DNA of 59,720 nucleotides, taken from NCBI GenBank assembly GCA_012269595.1, contig JAAXJX010000011.1, positions 1 to 59,720 on the forward strand, given 5' to 3'. Within the stretch, counting starts at the first letter, position 1, and the number at the start of each line of letters is the position of its first letter. The notes beneath the pieces were generated by a model that was given only the letters and a program-made list of their open reading frames with translations, made no database searches and was not told where the DNA came from. Source of the DNA: Planctomycetia bacterium. Lineage in GTDB: Bacteria; Planctomycetota; UBA8108; UBA1146. Made by a program: the position numbers and the translations under genes. Positions 7,247 to 15,204 of the stretch are shown one piece after another.

Positions 7247-8809
7247 CTACTTGGGCAAGACCGATCGATATTTGGCGGGGACTGCAGCCCTGTTGACCCA
7301 CAGATTTGCCGAATCAGACCAGCTGATCAGTGCCCACTCCGGAGAGCGCTTCAGAATCAATTCCAATGATCGTCGTCCGGGCTTTCCGGGGTGAACCAGA
7401 ATTGCTGAGGCTTTCTCTGTCAGAGTTTTCCGGAGTTCCTCATTTTCACCACGTAATGCAGATTCGTGCGCGAGAAAAAATTCGGGGGTATAGACCGTGT
7501 TGCGGGAATCCATCGTCGGTCGCAGTTTCCCCCCAGAGATGTAACTGGCAAATCCGCCAAATTCATATTCACACAGGAGGACACCTGAGACTTCCCATTG
7601 ATTGACGAGGGTATCGATGGGAATGACCGGAGTTTGGGGTGACCAGCCACTGCCGATGGATCGCCAGCGCCATTGTCCCTGGGCATCGATGCCGGCGGGG
7701 TAGCCCTGGAACCCGAGGAGTAGAACGAGAGCAATCGGGAATGCCAGTGCTGCCTTCTGGAGAGAGGGGGAGATTCTCCATTTCAGAGTGGCCCAAAGGA
7801 CCCCGATCACCGGAGCCCAAAGCAGGGAAGCAAGTGCCAGATGTCTCAGTTGGCGTGAGGCGAGAAAGGTTGCGGTCAAGGCGGCCAGAAGGGAAAGGGC
7901 AAAACCGGGTCGCTTCAGCAGTCCGCGCAGTCCACTGTTTTCTGATCCCCAACCCTGCAGGGCGCTTCCCAACACTGCCAGAGAGAAGAGCCCGATGCCG
8001 CTGATCGCCGCAGGGGTTGTCATGAATCCGGGGGCGGTCCATGGGGGAAGCCACTCAAAGACTCCGGCGGTAAAAACCGGATCGAGGGCGAGCTGGAAGG
8101 GGAAAAGGTAGAGAGCCGCTCCATGGGGATTGATCAGCGTGGCCAGAACGCTTCCACCCGCAATCATGAAGCGTTGCTTCCGCGGCAGGGTATGTCCCTG
8201 ACTGAAGATGCACAGGTCACCGATGATGTAGGCGATCCCCAACAGGAATGATCCATGCATATTGGCCCACAGGGTCATCACCGGAATCAGAACCCATAGC
8301 CAGCGGGGTGATTGACGTCCATTTCGTGTGATCCACCAGACCAGCAGTACCAGGTTGAGGGCCAGAAGATGAGGCCTGAGCATCAGCCGTCGTCCCACAG
8401 CCAGCCAAACCGGCACCAGCAGCAGCAGTCGCCAGAAGGCGGGGACACCAAAACTGCGCTGGATCAGTTCCAGAAGTCCGCCGAGAGAGGCAGACAGCAG
8501 CACGGCGAGAGTGATGAGAAAGTTCGGGTGACCCAGCGACTCGACCGATTTGAAAAGTGTCGCGGCCAGCCATTCATGGGCGACCCAGGGGCCGCCATGC
8601 CCCGTTGCCGAAAAAGGATCGATGTTCGGGACCTGACCGTTTTCGAAGATCCAGTTACCGACCGCCAGATGCATCGGCAGATCGTTGTTGGCAAGGGGAT
8701 GGGCAGCGATCAGCGCGGGGATCAGCAGGGCGAGGGCCAGTGAGAATCGGGCCAGCAGGCGAGAATCGCCTGCGGGGAGTGTTCCGGAGTTTTTCTCTTT
8801 TTCGGCCAT
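7247..8809 (-). CDS. Polytopic membrane protein, GT-C glycosyltransferase-like
   Basis: A 520-residue protein with about ten to twelve predicted membrane helices and a soluble C-terminal domain of about 120 residues. After the first helix comes an extracytoplasmic loop with NDLPMHLAVGNWI, FSATGHGGPWVAHEWL and later ANMHGSFLLG; Asp and His in the first loop recall GT-C enzymes that use lipid-linked sugars, though the catalytic role is unproven. Two starts are possible: the ATG at 8809, chosen because the product then begins just before the first helix, and the ATG at 8848, which adds 13 polar residues without a ribosome binding site. It is divergent from the DUF418 gene and converges on the FkbM gene. 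Confidence 0.7.
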   Translation of the reverse strand: MAEKEKNSGTLPAGDSRLLARFSLALALLIPALIAAHPLANNDLPMHLAVGNWIFENGQVPNIDPFSATGHGGPWVAHEWLAATLFKSVESLGHPNFLITLAVLLSASLGGLLELIQRSFGVPAFWRLLLLVPVWLAVGRRLMLRPHLLALNLVLLVWWITRNGRQSPRWLWVLIPVMTLWANMHGSFLLGIAYIIGDLCIFSQGHTLPRKQRFMIAGGSVLATLINPHGAALYLFPFQLALDPVFTAGVFEWLPPWTAPGFMTTPAAISGIGLFSLAVLGSALQGWGSENSGLRGLLKRPGFALSLLAALTATFLASRQLRHLALASLLWAPVIGVLWATLKWRISPSLQKAALAFPIALVLLLGFQGYPAGIDAQGQWRWRSIGSGWSPQTPVIPIDTLVNQWEVSGVLLCEYEFGGFASYISGGKLRPTMDSRNTVYTPEFFLAHESALRGENEELRKTLTEKASAILVHPGKPGRRSLELILKRSPEWALISWSDSANLWVNRAAVPAKYRSVLPK

Positions 8810-8928
8810 GCTCCCTGTTTCACAACTGCCGGGGTGAACTCTCTCCATTGGCGGACTATTGTGTACGAATCAACGGCCGAAGGGCAGGCCCTGATTCAGT
8901 TTTGAGAGTATTTTCAGATGGGGGAAGA

Positions 8929-10170
8929 ATGAATTCGAAGGACTCCGAATCGTTGCCGTCGATTCCCAAGGGTGAGCGCTGGGAATCACTCGATCTGATC
9001 CGAGGGTGTGCGGTGCTCGGGATCTTCGTCATGAATATCCAGGCCTTTGCCATGCCCGATGCGGCCTATTTCAATCCGACCGCCTATGGAGATCTGAATG
9101 GGGGGAACTACGGAGTCTGGCTGGTCAGTCATCTTTTCTTCGACAGCAAGTTCATGGCCATCTTCTCCATCCTTTTCGGGGCAGGAATCGTGCTCTTCAC
9201 CGAGCGTGCGGTGAAGCGGGAGCGGTCTCCCTTCTGGGGTCATGTTCGCAGAAATGGCCTGCTCATTCTGTTTGGTTTTCTTCATGCCCATCTTCTCTGG
9301 AGCGGGGACATCCTTTTCAGTTATGGAGTCTGTGCCCTGTTGATGTATCCCTTCCGCAGGCTTTCCGCGAAAGCACTGCTGCGCTGGTCTTTTGGATTGC
9401 TTCTGGTCGGCTCACTCATTTCTGTTTCCGGAGGACTGTCCTTTCAGCAATGGCCCGCTGCAGACCAGCAAGAGATGGTGGATTTCTGGAATCCCGGCGA
9501 GGAGGCCATCGCTGAGGCGGTGGCGATCCATCAGGGGACCTTCACCCAATGGCAGCCGAAGATGAGTGAGGATTCCTGGTTGATGCAATTGGTGTATCTG
9601 CCTCAATCGATCGTCTGGCGGGTCACCGGGTTGATGCTGCTGGGAATGGCTCTTTTCAAATCCGGTTTTCTTCTTGGCAGGGGAGCGAAACAGACCGCCA
9701 AAAACCTGTTTATTCTTGGCGGCTTCATCGGTTTGGCGATGGTGGCCTGGGGGGTGTGGGAGAATGAACAGATCGGGTTCGGTCCCGTGGAAACCAGTTT
9801 TTTCCTGTTAGCCCAATGGAATTACTGGGGCAGCCTTGCCCTCGCCCTGGCCTACATCGGAGCGATCCTGTTGTGGTTTGGCAGTCCCGTTCTGGAGGGA
9901 TTGAAAAACCGCCTCATGGCATGTGGTCGCATGGCCTTCACTCTCTACATTCTGCAGACGCTCCTGGCCATCCTGGTGTTTCGCGGAACAGGTCTCGGCT
10001 GGTTTGGCGAAACATCACGATTGGGGCAGGCTGGTGTGGTACTGGGGGTCTGGGCCGTCATGTTGACGTTGGCACCCCTGTGGCTCTCCCGCTTCAGTTT
10101 CGGCCCTCTGGAATGGCTGTGGCGTTGCCTGACCTACGGCAAGGTTTTGCCGATAAGCAAAGCTGCATGA
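8929..10170 (+). CDS. DUF418 (YeiB-type) membrane protein
   Basis: A 413-residue inner-membrane protein with about ten helices. The opening RWESLDLIRGCAVLGIFVMNI and the FSILFGAGIVLF stretch are typical of the YeiB/DUF418 group, which is distantly related to acyltransferase-3 and heparan N-acetyltransferase membrane proteins. The C-terminal DUF418 domain is recognised by RLMACGRMAFTLYILQT and the closing FGPLEWLWRCLTYG. The start at 8929 follows GGGGAAGA. The gene is divergent from the GT-C-like gene and ends 8 bases before the end of the convergent ankyrin gene. The biochemical function of the family is not settled. Confidence 0.88.
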   Translation: MNSKDSESLPSIPKGERWESLDLIRGCAVLGIFVMNIQAFAMPDAAYFNPTAYGDLNGGNYGVWLVSHLFFDSKFMAIFSILFGAGIVLFTERAVKRERSPFWGHVRRNGLLILFGFLHAHLLWSGDILFSYGVCALLMYPFRRLSAKALLRWSFGLLLVGSLISVSGGLSFQQWPAADQQEMVDFWNPGEEAIAEAVAIHQGTFTQWQPKMSEDSWLMQLVYLPQSIVWRVTGLMLLGMALFKSGFLLGRGAKQTAKNLFILGGFIGLAMVAWGVWENEQIGFGPVETSFFLLAQWNYWGSLALALAYIGAILLWFGSPVLEGLKNRLMACGRMAFTLYILQTLLAILVFRGTGLGWFGETSRLGQAGVVLGVWAVMLTLAPLWLSRFSFGPLEWLWRCLTYGKVLPISKAA

Positions 10171-10178
10171 GACTGATT

Positions 10179-10880
10179 TTACTGAAGTGAAGAGAGTTGC
10201 TGCAGCCGCGTGTATGCCGGGCTCGAGTGAATCGAACGATTGAGCCGGGCAAAATCCATGGCTCGACGCCCTTCGTGATCTCTGGCGTGAACGTCGACAC
10301 CCATGTCGAGAACCGTGTCGAGCACTTGCGGGTTTCCATTGTAGCCCGCCGCAAGCATGAGCACGGTCCAGCCATCCCTTTTGGGGGAGTAGGGATCTCC
10401 ACCCTTCTCGAAAAGAAGTTGGGTGATCTGGGGATTCGGGTTTTGCGCTGCTGCGATCATCATCGGACTGAGTCCGTCACGGGCGCACAGGTCCACTCGA
10501 GCTCCACACTCGATAAGCAATCGGGTGACTTCCACCGCCGGGTTGTCCCGGACTGTTCGTATAAAGATGGTCCACCCCTGATAATCACGGGCTTCCAGTT
10601 CCGATCCCTGCTCGATCAGATAGCGAATGTTTTCCAGTGAGGGGGTGAGGACTGAAGCCAGCATCAAGGGGGTCCAGCCTTCGTCGTCTCGACTGCGAAG
10701 GTCAGCACCATGGTTGACGAGTATTTGGAGGATCTCCAGATCTGCCCCGCTTCCAGCGGCCAGCATTAGCGGGGTCATGCCGTCAGCATTCCTGGAATTG
10801 ATCGGATTTCCACTTTCGCAATAGGTGCGAGCGGAATCCAGATCCCAGAGATATTCGTCTTTCCAGTCGCTTTGAAGCAT
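10179..10880 (-). CDS. Ankyrin-repeat protein
   Basis: A 233-residue protein made almost entirely of ankyrin repeats. Five full units beginning GMTPLMLAA, GWTPLMLAS, GWTIFIRTV, GLSPMMIAA and GWTVLMLAA are each exactly 34 residues, one longer than the usual 33, with the extra residue in the turn between the helices (SGADLE, NPNPQI and similar). A partial N-terminal repeat and a C-terminal cap (EGRRAMDFARLN) flank them. No signal peptide or membrane segment is seen, so it should be cytosolic and mediate protein binding. AAGGA precedes the ATG. The partner is unknown; no toxin or effector domain is attached. Confidence 0.9.
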   Translation of the reverse strand: MLQSDWKDEYLWDLDSARTYCESGNPINSRNADGMTPLMLAAGSGADLEILQILVNHGADLRSRDDEGWTPLMLASVLTPSLENIRYLIEQGSELEARDYQGWTIFIRTVRDNPAVEVTRLLIECGARVDLCARDGLSPMMIAAAQNPNPQITQLLFEKGGDPYSPKRDGWTVLMLAAGYNGNPQVLDTVLDMGVDVHARDHEGRRAMDFARLNRSIHSSPAYTRLQQLSSLQ

Positions 10881-10956
10881 TCTTTATCCTTGTAGGGCAG
10901 GTTTGTGAGAATCATAGTGCGGCCTCATAAAGGATCTTCTGAAACCTGAAAGAACG

Positions 10957-10990
10957 CCCTGAGGGAAGGCCTGAATACCATCCCTCGGGG
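10957..10990. other. Inverted repeat in the divergent region upstream of the ankyrin gene
   Basis: CCCTGAGGGA (10957-10966) pairs with TCCCTCGGGG (10981-10990) across 14 bases, with one G-T pair. It lies between the divergent ankyrin gene and the small-protein pair. It lacks a T tract, so an operator or leader hairpin is as likely as a terminator. Confidence 0.4.
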
Positions 10991-11077
10991 GGACGATAAC
11001 GAGCCACCTTGAAACAGGTTTTGCCTCCTCTGGTCAGGGTCACATTGACTGCAGAGGCAATACGGGAGGGGACGGTG

Positions 11078-11287
11078 ATGAGTCAACCGGGTTTGCTGCT
11101 GAGGTTACTGGCCTGGCCCCATACGGTTTTGCACAGATATCGGGACTATCCCCGTCTGAAAGAACAGCTCAGGGAGACGGAAGAGAAATATGAGTCGATG
11201 CTGGAGACGCTGCACCAGCGTCATGCAGATATCGTTGAGGACCTTTACCGTCGGCAAAATCCAGAAGGGGAAGCGGGCTCCGATTGA
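11078..11287 (+). CDS. Small coiled-coil protein of unknown function
   Basis: A 69-residue protein: a short amphipathic N-terminal stretch (GLLLRLLAW) followed by a charged helix, LKEQLRETEEKYESMLETL, with coiled-coil character. The ATG at 11078 has GGGAGGGG 6-9 bases upstream, a very strong ribosome binding site, and is preferred over a TTG start at 11009. The stop overlaps the TTG start of the next small gene (TTGA), so the two are translationally coupled. I recognise no family; the pairing suggests a cytosolic or peripheral partner of the two-helix membrane protein that follows. Confidence 0.6.
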   Translation: MSQPGLLLRLLAWPHTVLHRYRDYPRLKEQLRETEEKYESMLETLHQRHADIVEDLYRRQNPEGEAGSD

Positions 11288-11505
11288 ATACTGTTCTGGC
11301 ATGGCTGTTGCGTCTGTTGATCTCAGCAGGGCTCGGTTGGTCTTCCTGGCTGTATTTCAAACACTTTGTTCTCAGCCCTGAAAAGAGACGCAGCCTCTTG
11401 TGGGAGCTCGACTACCTCCCCTTCCCATTTGTGGCTGCATTCATCTGGTTCATTCTGATTACCGCGATCACCACCTCATTTGGAAGGGATGAATCGGAAA
11501 AGTGA
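11284..11505 (+). CDS. Small two-helix membrane protein
   Basis: A 73-residue protein with two likely membrane helices, about residues 4-24 (LAWLLRLLISAGLGWSSWLYF) and 47-65 (PFPFVAAFIWFILITAITT), joined by a charged loop and ended by a short acidic tail. The TTG start at 11284 overlaps the stop of the preceding coiled-coil gene by four bases, and that coupling is the main evidence for this start. The stop codon lies in the first stem arm of a bidirectional terminator. No homologous family is recognised. Confidence 0.55.
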   Translation: MNTVLAWLLRLLISAGLGWSSWLYFKHFVLSPEKRRSLLWELDYLPFPFVAAFIWFILITAITTSFGRDESEK

Positions 11506-11529
11506 CGCGACGCCTTATGGGTCGCGTCA
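11503..11529. terminator. Bidirectional terminator between convergent genes
   Basis: TGACGCGAC (11503-11511) pairs perfectly with GTCGCGTCA (11521-11529) around a 9-base loop. T-rich runs follow on both strands. Both stop codons, TGA of the + gene and TGA of the - gene, are the outermost bases of the stem. Confidence 0.75.
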
Positions 11530-14121
11530 TTCTTCAGTCTTTTCATTCTTGCTGCGACTTGCAGCCATGTTGGATTGGGCTTTCAGGTACAGGGTGGATC
11601 CGGCCATCAAAAGCAGGCCGATTCCCACGAGTGACAGGACCCGGTAAATATTTTTCAGGGATTCCAAATCGTGGAAGTACATCTTCAGAATCGAAATCCC
11701 GATCAAGAGCAATCCGGCTTTCCGAAGGATCGATTGCTGGTTTTTCAATCCCAAAATCAACAATCCGATGGAATTCAGAATCATGACGATGGTCTTGCCG
11801 CCGTCTTTCATCCCAGGGTAGACAAATTCCAGCCAGTGGTAGGCTTCCTCCGTGGTCGACAAATAAATGGCGATGAAGGAAGTGACCCCCAGGAAGACAA
11901 ACGGCCTGATCGTTGCGGGACTAAACAGTGGAATGGCGAAGACCATGCCGATGGGAAGCGACAAAAAGGTCACAGACCTGATCCAGTTTTGGGAGTCGAT
12001 GGCGGTGTCCATCGTAAACCAGATCAGGATCCAGGTTCCCAGCCCTGCACTGGTGTAGTCAAAGAATCGTCTGAAACTTTCCGAATTTCCACCGAAGAAG
12101 ATCCAGTTGCCGATGTGCGCAAGAAGCAAGAAGAATGAGATTCCCAAGATCCAGCTCACCAAGTCGTTCGAGATCAAGGGCAGGTGGAACAAGGTCTGCA
12201 TGAGCAGAATTCCACCGAACACTGAGAGTGCCAGAATCCGGAGAATGGAAAAGAAGCCCGTGCCCAGATGCTGGGGGGAGTCCTCATCCCCAAATTCGGG
12301 TATCGGGCTTTGGCGCAGGAAGAGCAGAGCGGAATAAATCATACTGCCGATCGGCAATGTCAGTCCTATAACTCTCTCGGCAAAGCTTTTGAAGTACTCC
12401 GATCCTGATGTGTACTCGATCCGCCAATAATCTGCGGAGTACCAATCTGCAAGATCGATCAGGAAGAAGCGTATGACTCCGAGAAGCAGGAGCGAGAAGC
12501 CCACTCTTCCCAGAAGGGCGTTACGGTTCTTTGAAGCCAGGATCAACAGTGCGAGCCCTGCCAGAGTCCAGGTAGAAGTGATCCATGCCGTGGAGATCAG
12601 CTTGGGGAGGGTGATCAGTGCAAACAGACCACTCAAGAGGCAGAAAAGCTGGAAAATCGGATAGTCAAGTCGTCGGGTTTTCCAACAGAACCAGGCATGC
12701 ATGGCGTAGTAGACGGAAGCTCCGCCAGTGGCGAGGGAGATGTAGAAGGGGTCGTGACGCAGGGGGACCAGATACGAGACGCTGATAGTGAAGGCCACGG
12801 CATTCAGGACCAGAATCAGCATATCGATGAAGGTCGTGGTCGTCCCCAATCGCAAGTGTCGGGCAAAGGTGATCGTCGAATATCCGATGCAGTATGCAAT
12901 GGTGAAGGAGAGAGCCTGTGTCCATTGCGCATCCTGAACCTTCGTCAACAGGACGATGACCTGGGACCAGTGGAGAAGAAAAGAGGTCAGGATCAACAGT
13001 GGCCAGTCTCTTCTGGAGCACACAAAAAGTGCTCCAGCAGAGATGAAGAACAGGTAGGCGTAGTATTGGCTACTGGTCTCGCTGCCTCCCTGAATGCCGA
13101 TCACGAGGGGAGTGGTGTAGGCCCCCAATATTCCCACGAGTGCCAAGAACAACGATTGATGGCGATAGGAGAGGAATCCTGCCAGTGTGCTGACCGCACC
13201 GATGGCGACATAACCGAGGATATCCGGGATCAATTGGTAGAGTGCAGTGGCTGCGAGGCTGGCGATATAGAGGATACCGACGCCCACTCCCATCAGTCCG
13301 TATCGCAGAAGGGTGAAAGGGCCCTCCTTGATTTTGTGGGAGGCGATGACCAATGCTAGTCCACTGATCAGTCCGGCATAGACTCGCTGTACAGGAGTGA
13401 TGAGGTCGTTGTCGATGGAGTATTTCATCAGGTAGGCCGCTCCAGCGAAGAGCAGCAGAATGCCAATCCGCATCAACCACTGACTGGCCAGGGCATTTTC
13501 CATGGAGCCCTTATCAGGAGCGTTTTCCTCACCGACCAGAATCCAGTTCTTGATCTTCTGAAGGGTTTCCCGAGTGGCCAACTCAAAAGCGGACGGCGTG
13601 TCTTCGTATCTTCTGGCGGGCAGAGGCTTCAATCTGGAAACTTTGGATCCCGCATTCTGGAGTTTCTCCGATTCTCCAGAGGCGACAGGCTCTGTAGCAT
13701 CGGCAGACTCTTCAGAGGGTGATGGTTCCTCCACCGATTCCTGATCGTCCAGTTCGATCCATTCTACCGACTCATCCGGGGCCTCTGTTTTCGCAGCCGC
13801 CTCTGTGTCTGTCTCTTCTGTCTCTATCTCGGGGGGCTCGGAGACTTTTTCAGGAGAAGTGGAGGCCGGGTCAGTGGAGGTCTCAGTGTTGAGGGAGGTG
13901 AGAGTTTCCTTCAGGAAAGTGTCGGGAAAGATGGGTTGTGGATCTGTGGATTGAGTTTCTGTGGGTGGGGGGGAACTCCACCGCTGTTCCAGTTTTCTGG
14001 ATTGCCTCTTCTGGTAATTGATCCACTCTTGAAAGAGTTTTTTGATTTCCGCAATTTGCACCAGAATGATCACCGGGACAGCGATCAGTACGAGTAGGCA
14101 GATGACTACCAGGATCTCCAT
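11527..14121 (-). CDS. DUF2339 large polytopic membrane protein
   Basis: An 864-residue inner-membrane protein. It begins with one helix (ILVVICLLVLIAVPVIILV), then a polar, strongly acidic linker of about 180 residues rich in Glu, Ser, Pro and Thr. About twenty hydrophobic helices follow from residue ~215. The segment NALASQWLMRIGILLLFAGA and LKYSIDNDLITP-like sequence after it mark the DUF2339 family. The start has AGGGA upstream. A plausible sigma-70 promoter lies at 14171-14199 on the same strand. The family is widespread in Gram-negative bacteria but has no agreed function; envelope maintenance is a guess. The long acidic linker is the unusual part. Confidence 0.85.
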   Translation of the reverse strand: MEILVVICLLVLIAVPVIILVQIAEIKKLFQEWINYQKRQSRKLEQRWSSPPPTETQSTDPQPIFPDTFLKETLTSLNTETSTDPASTSPEKVSEPPEIETEETDTEAAAKTEAPDESVEWIELDDQESVEEPSPSEESADATEPVASGESEKLQNAGSKVSRLKPLPARRYEDTPSAFELATRETLQKIKNWILVGEENAPDKGSMENALASQWLMRIGILLLFAGAAYLMKYSIDNDLITPVQRVYAGLISGLALVIASHKIKEGPFTLLRYGLMGVGVGILYIASLAATALYQLIPDILGYVAIGAVSTLAGFLSYRHQSLFLALVGILGAYTTPLVIGIQGGSETSSQYYAYLFFISAGALFVCSRRDWPLLILTSFLLHWSQVIVLLTKVQDAQWTQALSFTIAYCIGYSTITFARHLRLGTTTTFIDMLILVLNAVAFTISVSYLVPLRHDPFYISLATGGASVYYAMHAWFCWKTRRLDYPIFQLFCLLSGLFALITLPKLISTAWITSTWTLAGLALLILASKNRNALLGRVGFSLLLLGVIRFFLIDLADWYSADYWRIEYTSGSEYFKSFAERVIGLTLPIGSMIYSALLFLRQSPIPEFGDEDSPQHLGTGFFSILRILALSVFGGILLMQTLFHLPLISNDLVSWILGISFFLLLAHIGNWIFFGGNSESFRRFFDYTSAGLGTWILIWFTMDTAIDSQNWIRSVTFLSLPIGMVFAIPLFSPATIRPFVFLGVTSFIAIYLSTTEEAYHWLEFVYPGMKDGGKTIVMILNSIGLLILGLKNQQSILRKAGLLLIGISILKMYFHDLESLKNIYRVLSLVGIGLLLMAGSTLYLKAQSNMAASRSKNEKTEE

Positions 14122-14137
14122 AACCCGTCCCTTCCAT

Positions 14138-14160
14138 CACATTCTCATTCAGTGAATGTG
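14138..14160. promoter_or_regulatory. Inverted repeat at the DUF2339 gene start site
   Basis: CACATTC (14138-14144) and GAATGTG (14154-14160) form an inverted repeat just downstream of the transcription start expected from the adjacent promoter. It could be an operator or a leader hairpin. Confidence 0.3.
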
Positions 14161-14170
14161 AGTGGGTGTA

Positions 14171-14199
14171 ATTGTGAGGAACATGTCCAAATTAGTCAA
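14171..14199 (-). promoter_or_regulatory. Probable sigma-70 promoter of the DUF2339 gene
   Basis: On the minus strand TTGACT (14199-14194) and CACAAT (14176-14171) are separated by 17 bases, matching a -35/-10 pair with five and four of six consensus bases. Start of transcription would fall near 14164, about 40 bases before the ATG. Confidence 0.5.
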
Positions 14200-14246
14200 C
14201 GGAGAAAAAGCAATACAGGCTTGAGTAAGGTTCGGTGAAATACCCG

Positions 14247-14468
14247 TCAGTCAATCCTGTTTTTGCTCAAAGTGCGATGAATCGTGACGGAGCAGATACA
14301 CCCGACGATAAACATCAATGGGATGCTGAAAAGAAAGAAATCAAAGTCAAGATCGCGCCGCTCCAGAACATCCGACCACAACAGAATCTCAACGATTCCG
14401 AGAACAAAGGGGATCGCCAGGAGAAATGGAAAGCTGATCAAGCCGATCCAGTAGAAGAACCTGAGCAT
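14247..14468 (-). CDS. Small two-helix membrane protein
   Basis: A 73-residue hypothetical protein. Two hydrophobic segments (residues ~5-29, FYWIGLISFPFLLAIPFVLG onward, and ~46-62, FLFSIPLMFIVGCICSV) flank an acidic loop containing LERRDLDFD, and the tail is basic. GAAAGGGA lies about 8 bases before the ATG. It is on the same strand as the DUF2339 gene but upstream of that gene's own promoter. I recognise no family. Confidence 0.5.
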   Translation of the reverse strand: MLRFFYWIGLISFPFLLAIPFVLGIVEILLWSDVLERRDLDFDFFLFSIPLMFIVGCICSVTIHRTLSKNRID

Positions 14469-14537
14469 GCAGAATCCCTTTCAGCATGAAGTGTTGCAGC
14501 AGTACAGGACGAATCGGGTCCGAGAAAGACCAGCGTA

Positions 14538-14555
14538 TTCCTTCGTCAGAAGGAA
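14538..14555. other. Short perfect hairpin between small genes
   Basis: TTCCTTC (14538-14544) pairs with GAAGGAA (14549-14555) around GTCA. It lies downstream of the minus-strand lipoprotein gene; there is no T tract, so it may be a weak terminator for that gene. Confidence 0.35.
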
Positions 14556-14576
14556 GAAGTTCGACCCCTTGACTGA

Positions 14577-14945
14577 CTAGTTGATCCAGCCTTCCACAAA
14601 GAGATGGCGTTTTCCAGCCCGATCGATCAACTCTTCGATGCTGTCGTAGTTGTCTCTCTCTTTTTCCATCCAGTCAACCATCGCCTCCAGTTGATAGTAG
14701 GACGCATCCGGTTTGAGTACCGGTCCTTTGGGATCCAGATCATTGTCTTCCACATAGAGAATCCCGTTGATCACGACCTTGTTTGTCGTGCCACTTTTGG
14801 GTCGTTCGGGGAGTCCGGTGATCGCGCGGAAGCGCTCGTAAAGTTGATTGAAATCCTCGAGGCCGATCTCATGAGATCGGTCTCTGACGTCCTGGCTTCC
14901 GCAGCCGAGCAATAAAAGAAGAATGAAAAGAAAAGTGGTTCTCAT
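14577..14945 (-). CDS. Putative lipoprotein
   Basis: A 122-residue protein with a clear lipoprotein signal: MRTTFLFILLLLLGCGSQ, lipobox LLGC with Cys at residue 15. The mature part is mostly helical and acidic, with FNQLYERFRAITGLPERP, a GILYVEDNDLDPKG stretch and AMVDWMEKERDNYDSIEEL. The start at 14945 is supported by AAGGAG five bases upstream and by the signal peptide starting at once; the frame stays open upstream to 15023 without support. It is next to tRNA-Val on the same strand, behind a terminator. The family is not recognised. Confidence 0.72.
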   Translation of the reverse strand: MRTTFLFILLLLLGCGSQDVRDRSHEIGLEDFNQLYERFRAITGLPERPKSGTTNKVVINGILYVEDNDLDPKGPVLKPDASYYQLEAMVDWMEKERDNYDSIEELIDRAGKRHLFVEGWIN

Positions 14946-15021
14946 CCCGTCTCCTTCCCGCATTCGCGAGAATGCAGTATTTACCACGTTGAATATGATC
15001 TGCAAAGGCTCTGAAGGGTCC

Positions 15022-15058
15022 AAAGAAAAACCCCAAACAGCCGGTAAGCCGTTTGGGG
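15022..15058 (-). terminator. Intrinsic terminator of tRNA-Val
   Basis: Read on the minus strand, CCCCAAAC (15058-15051) pairs with GTTTGGGG (15038-15031), and a T-rich run (TTTTTCTTT) follows at 15030-15022. It sits 15 bases downstream of the tRNA 3' end. Confidence 0.85.
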
Positions 15059-15072
15059 TCTGGATTTGAAGA

Positions 15073-15149
15073 TGGTGGGCGATAGAGGACTCGAACCTCC
15101 GACCTCTTCGATGTCAACGAAACGCTCTAGCCAGCTGAGCTAATCGCCC
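15073..15149 (-). tRNA. tRNA-Val (anticodon GAC)
   Basis: The minus strand folds into a full cloverleaf of 77 bases with the CCA end encoded. The acceptor stem is GGGCGAT/ATCGCCC, the D stem GCTC/GAGC with AGCTGGCTA loop, and the anticodon stem TTTCG closes the loop TTGACAT, giving anticodon GAC for valine codons GUC and GUU. The T arm has the usual GGTTCGAGTCC. The discriminator base is A. It stands alone between a lipoprotein gene and a zinc-ribbon protein gene, with its own promoter-like sequence and terminator. Confidence 0.96.
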
Positions 15150-15176
15150 ACGTTTCCTGCCTGTGACAGGTCCCGT

Positions 15177-15204
15177 AGTGTAGCGATCTCCGGAAATCGT
15201 GCAA
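15177..15204 (-). promoter_or_regulatory. Possible tRNA-Val promoter
   Basis: On the minus strand TTGCAC (15204-15199) and TACACT (15182-15177) are 16 bases apart, placing the start near 15169, 20 bases before the tRNA. The spacer is formed largely by one arm of the inverted repeat at 15182-15224. Confidence 0.4.

Noticed and set aside
15073-15149. tRNA-Val as an attachment site for an integrated element
   Set aside because: No integrase gene and no second copy of the tRNA 3' end was noticed in the neighbouring sequence.
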